NCBI GenBank assembly: GCA_027486335.1
Contig: JAIXPK010000426.1
Span: 1 to 40,227, forward strand
Length of the DNA: 40,227 nt
Direction: 5' to 3'
Origin: Verrucomicrobiaceae bacterium
GTDB taxonomy: Bacteria; Verrucomicrobiota; Verrucomicrobiia; Verrucomicrobiales; V1-33
Every line of letters begins with the position of its first letter. Position 1 is the stretch's first letter. The notes under the pieces are model-generated. The model did not search any database and had not been told where the DNA came from. It was given only the letters and a program-made list of their open reading frames with translations. The translations under genes were made by a program, and so were the position numbers. Shown here piece by piece: positions 39,299-40,227 of the stretch.

Positions 39299-40227
39299 GT
39301 GTCATTACCTCCTCCCAGCCAGCACGGCGACATCTGGGTCGCCTTCCTCAGCATCCTGCTCGAGGGCATCCCCTTCATCCTCATCGGCTCGCTCGTCTCC
39401 GGCCTCATCGACGCCTTCCTCCCGGCTCGCGTCATGGATCGGCTCCTCCCCAAACGAGGCCTCCCCGCCATCCTCGCCAGCGGGCTCCTCGGCATCATCT
39501 TCCCAGTCTGCGAATGCGCCATCGTTCCAGTCATCCGCCGCCTCGTCCAGAAGGGTCTCCCCCTCGGCTGCGCCATGACCTACATGCTCGCAGCTCCCAT
39601 CGTTAACCCCATCGTCGCACTCAGCACCTACTCCGCCTTCCAGGGCCGCGACCCTGGCATGATGACCTCCGCCCGCCTCATCCTCGGCTACTCCATCGCC
39701 GTCCTCGCAGGCATCGTGCTATCCAAATTCGGAGCCTCCCGCCTCCTCCAGCCTCGCGTCCTCGCCGGCATCTCCTCCCCTGAATCCTCCTCCGCTGCCG
39801 ACTCCCCGCAGGCCCCCGGCGACGGCATCGTCCGCGCCCTCCGCACCGCCCAGCAGGACTTCATGGACACGGTCCTCTACTTCGTCATCGGCGTCGGCAT
39901 CGCCTCCGTCGCCCAGACCCAACTCTTCTACCGCGAAGGTCTCCAGGCCTCCATCCAGAACATCGCCGCCAATCACTGGCTCGCCGCACCAGTCCTCATG
40001 CTCGCAGCCTTCATCCTCAGTCTCTGCAGCACCACCGACGCTTTCATCATCGCCGCAGACTCCCTCTTCGCAGCTTCCGCCAAACTCGCCTTCCTCGTCT
40101 TCGGCCCCATGTTCGACATGAAGCTCATCTTCCTCTACTCCACAGTCCTCAAACCTAAAGTCATCTTCTGGCTCGCCCTCGGCCTCTTCCTCGCCGTCTA
40201 CCTCGCCACCATGGCCATCGAACCCGC
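39299..40227 (+). CDS. DUF318/UPF0718 (YraQ-like) permease, 3' end cut by the window
   Basis: The frame is open from GTG 39299 to the window end (309 complete codons, no stop). It starts SLPPPSQHGDIWVAFLSILL. Visible are EGIPFILIGSLVSGLI, the family motif FPVCECAIVPVIRRLVQKGLPL, AAPIVNPIVALSTYSAF, a polar Pro/Ser loop (GISSPESSSAADSPQAPGD) and a second set of helices with FILSLCSTTDAFI and VFGPMFDMKLIFLYS. This is the predicted permease family that includes ArsP-like and YraQ proteins; the substrate is unknown. GTG 39299 is the only in-frame start near the first helix; ATG 39288 is out of frame. Confidence 0.9.
   Translation, partial: MSLPPPSQHGDIWVAFLSILLEGIPFILIGSLVSGLIDAFLPARVMDRLLPKRGLPAILASGLLGIIFPVCECAIVPVIRRLVQKGLPLGCAMTYMLAAPIVNPIVALSTYSAFQGRDPGMMTSARLILGYSIAVLAGIVLSKFGASRLLQPRVLAGISSPESSSAADSPQAPGDGIVRALRTAQQDFMDTVLYFVIGVGIASVAQTQLFYREGLQASIQNIAANHWLAAPVLMLAAFILSLCSTTDAFIIAADSLFAASAKLAFLVFGPMFDMKLIFLYSTVLKPKVIFWLALGLFLAVYLATMAIEP

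Noticed and set aside
39264..39578. Complete Ser-rich frame starting ATG at 39264
   Set aside because: It is the shadow of the DUF318 permease, which is open in another frame from GTG 39299.

Overview
The window is about 40 kb of GC-rich chromosome, most likely from a member of the Verrucomicrobiota or a close PVC relative. The reasons are two PEP-CTERM (exosortase-sorted) proteins, a formylglycine-type sulfatase, an SHD1-like plus CAP secreted protein, a beta-helix protein with a Calx-beta-like part and a C-terminus ending in FYRFRRP, and a small helical protein of a type seen in that phylum. No 16S gene is present, so this is inference. I see no phage, insertion sequence, CRISPR array, rRNA or tRNA.

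Layout. (1) 1-6864, plus strand: the translation and RNA cluster [rimP end?]-nusA-infB-rbfA-nrnA-truB-ribF. (2) 7031-16532, minus strand: a sodium:solute symporter, cinA, polX, an MGH1-like glycoside hydrolase and a large secreted beta-helix protein. Tight spacing suggests one or two operons, with a strong terminator at 16553-16586 between them and the next gene upstream. (3) 16610-23228, minus strand: uvrA, then a DUF350 membrane protein, a YgiB-like protein and a glutathionylspermidine-synthase-like ATP-grasp enzyme. These are followed by a VWA protein and a LysM lipoprotein, separated by a repeat-rich 407-base spacer. (4) 23385-24107, plus strand: a 71-residue PEP-CTERM protein and dtd, followed by a 377-base non-coding block made of at least seven short inverted repeats. 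(5) 24485-33657, mixed strands: a doxX-esterase pair, selD, a Tat-exported Mn-type superoxide dismutase, a second PEP-CTERM protein, a sulfatase, an SHD1/CAP protein, a metallophosphoesterase and a DUF5069-like protein. (6) 33722 to the end: a zinc-ribbon protein, an MFS transporter, an NhaR-like LysR regulator, a hypothetical protein, NADP-type isocitrate dehydrogenase, and a DUF318/UPF0718 permease cut by the window end.

Two properties run through the whole window. The plus strand is C-rich whichever strand carries the gene. Plus-strand genes therefore use CTC/GTC/ATC/GGC codons, while minus-strand genes use CTG/GTG/GGG/ACG. This fits a replication-strand bias, and it would place the essential nusA-ribF block on the lagging strand. 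Clear Shine-Dalgarno motifs (GGAGG) appear at minus-strand genes such as polX and uvrA but are missing from almost all plus-strand starts.

The most unusual non-coding signals are two repeat loci. At 17297-17548 two 63-base repeats carry compensatory changes that preserve a stem. At 24142-24439 there is a dense mosaic of small perfect hairpins, one module of which recurs downstream of ribF.
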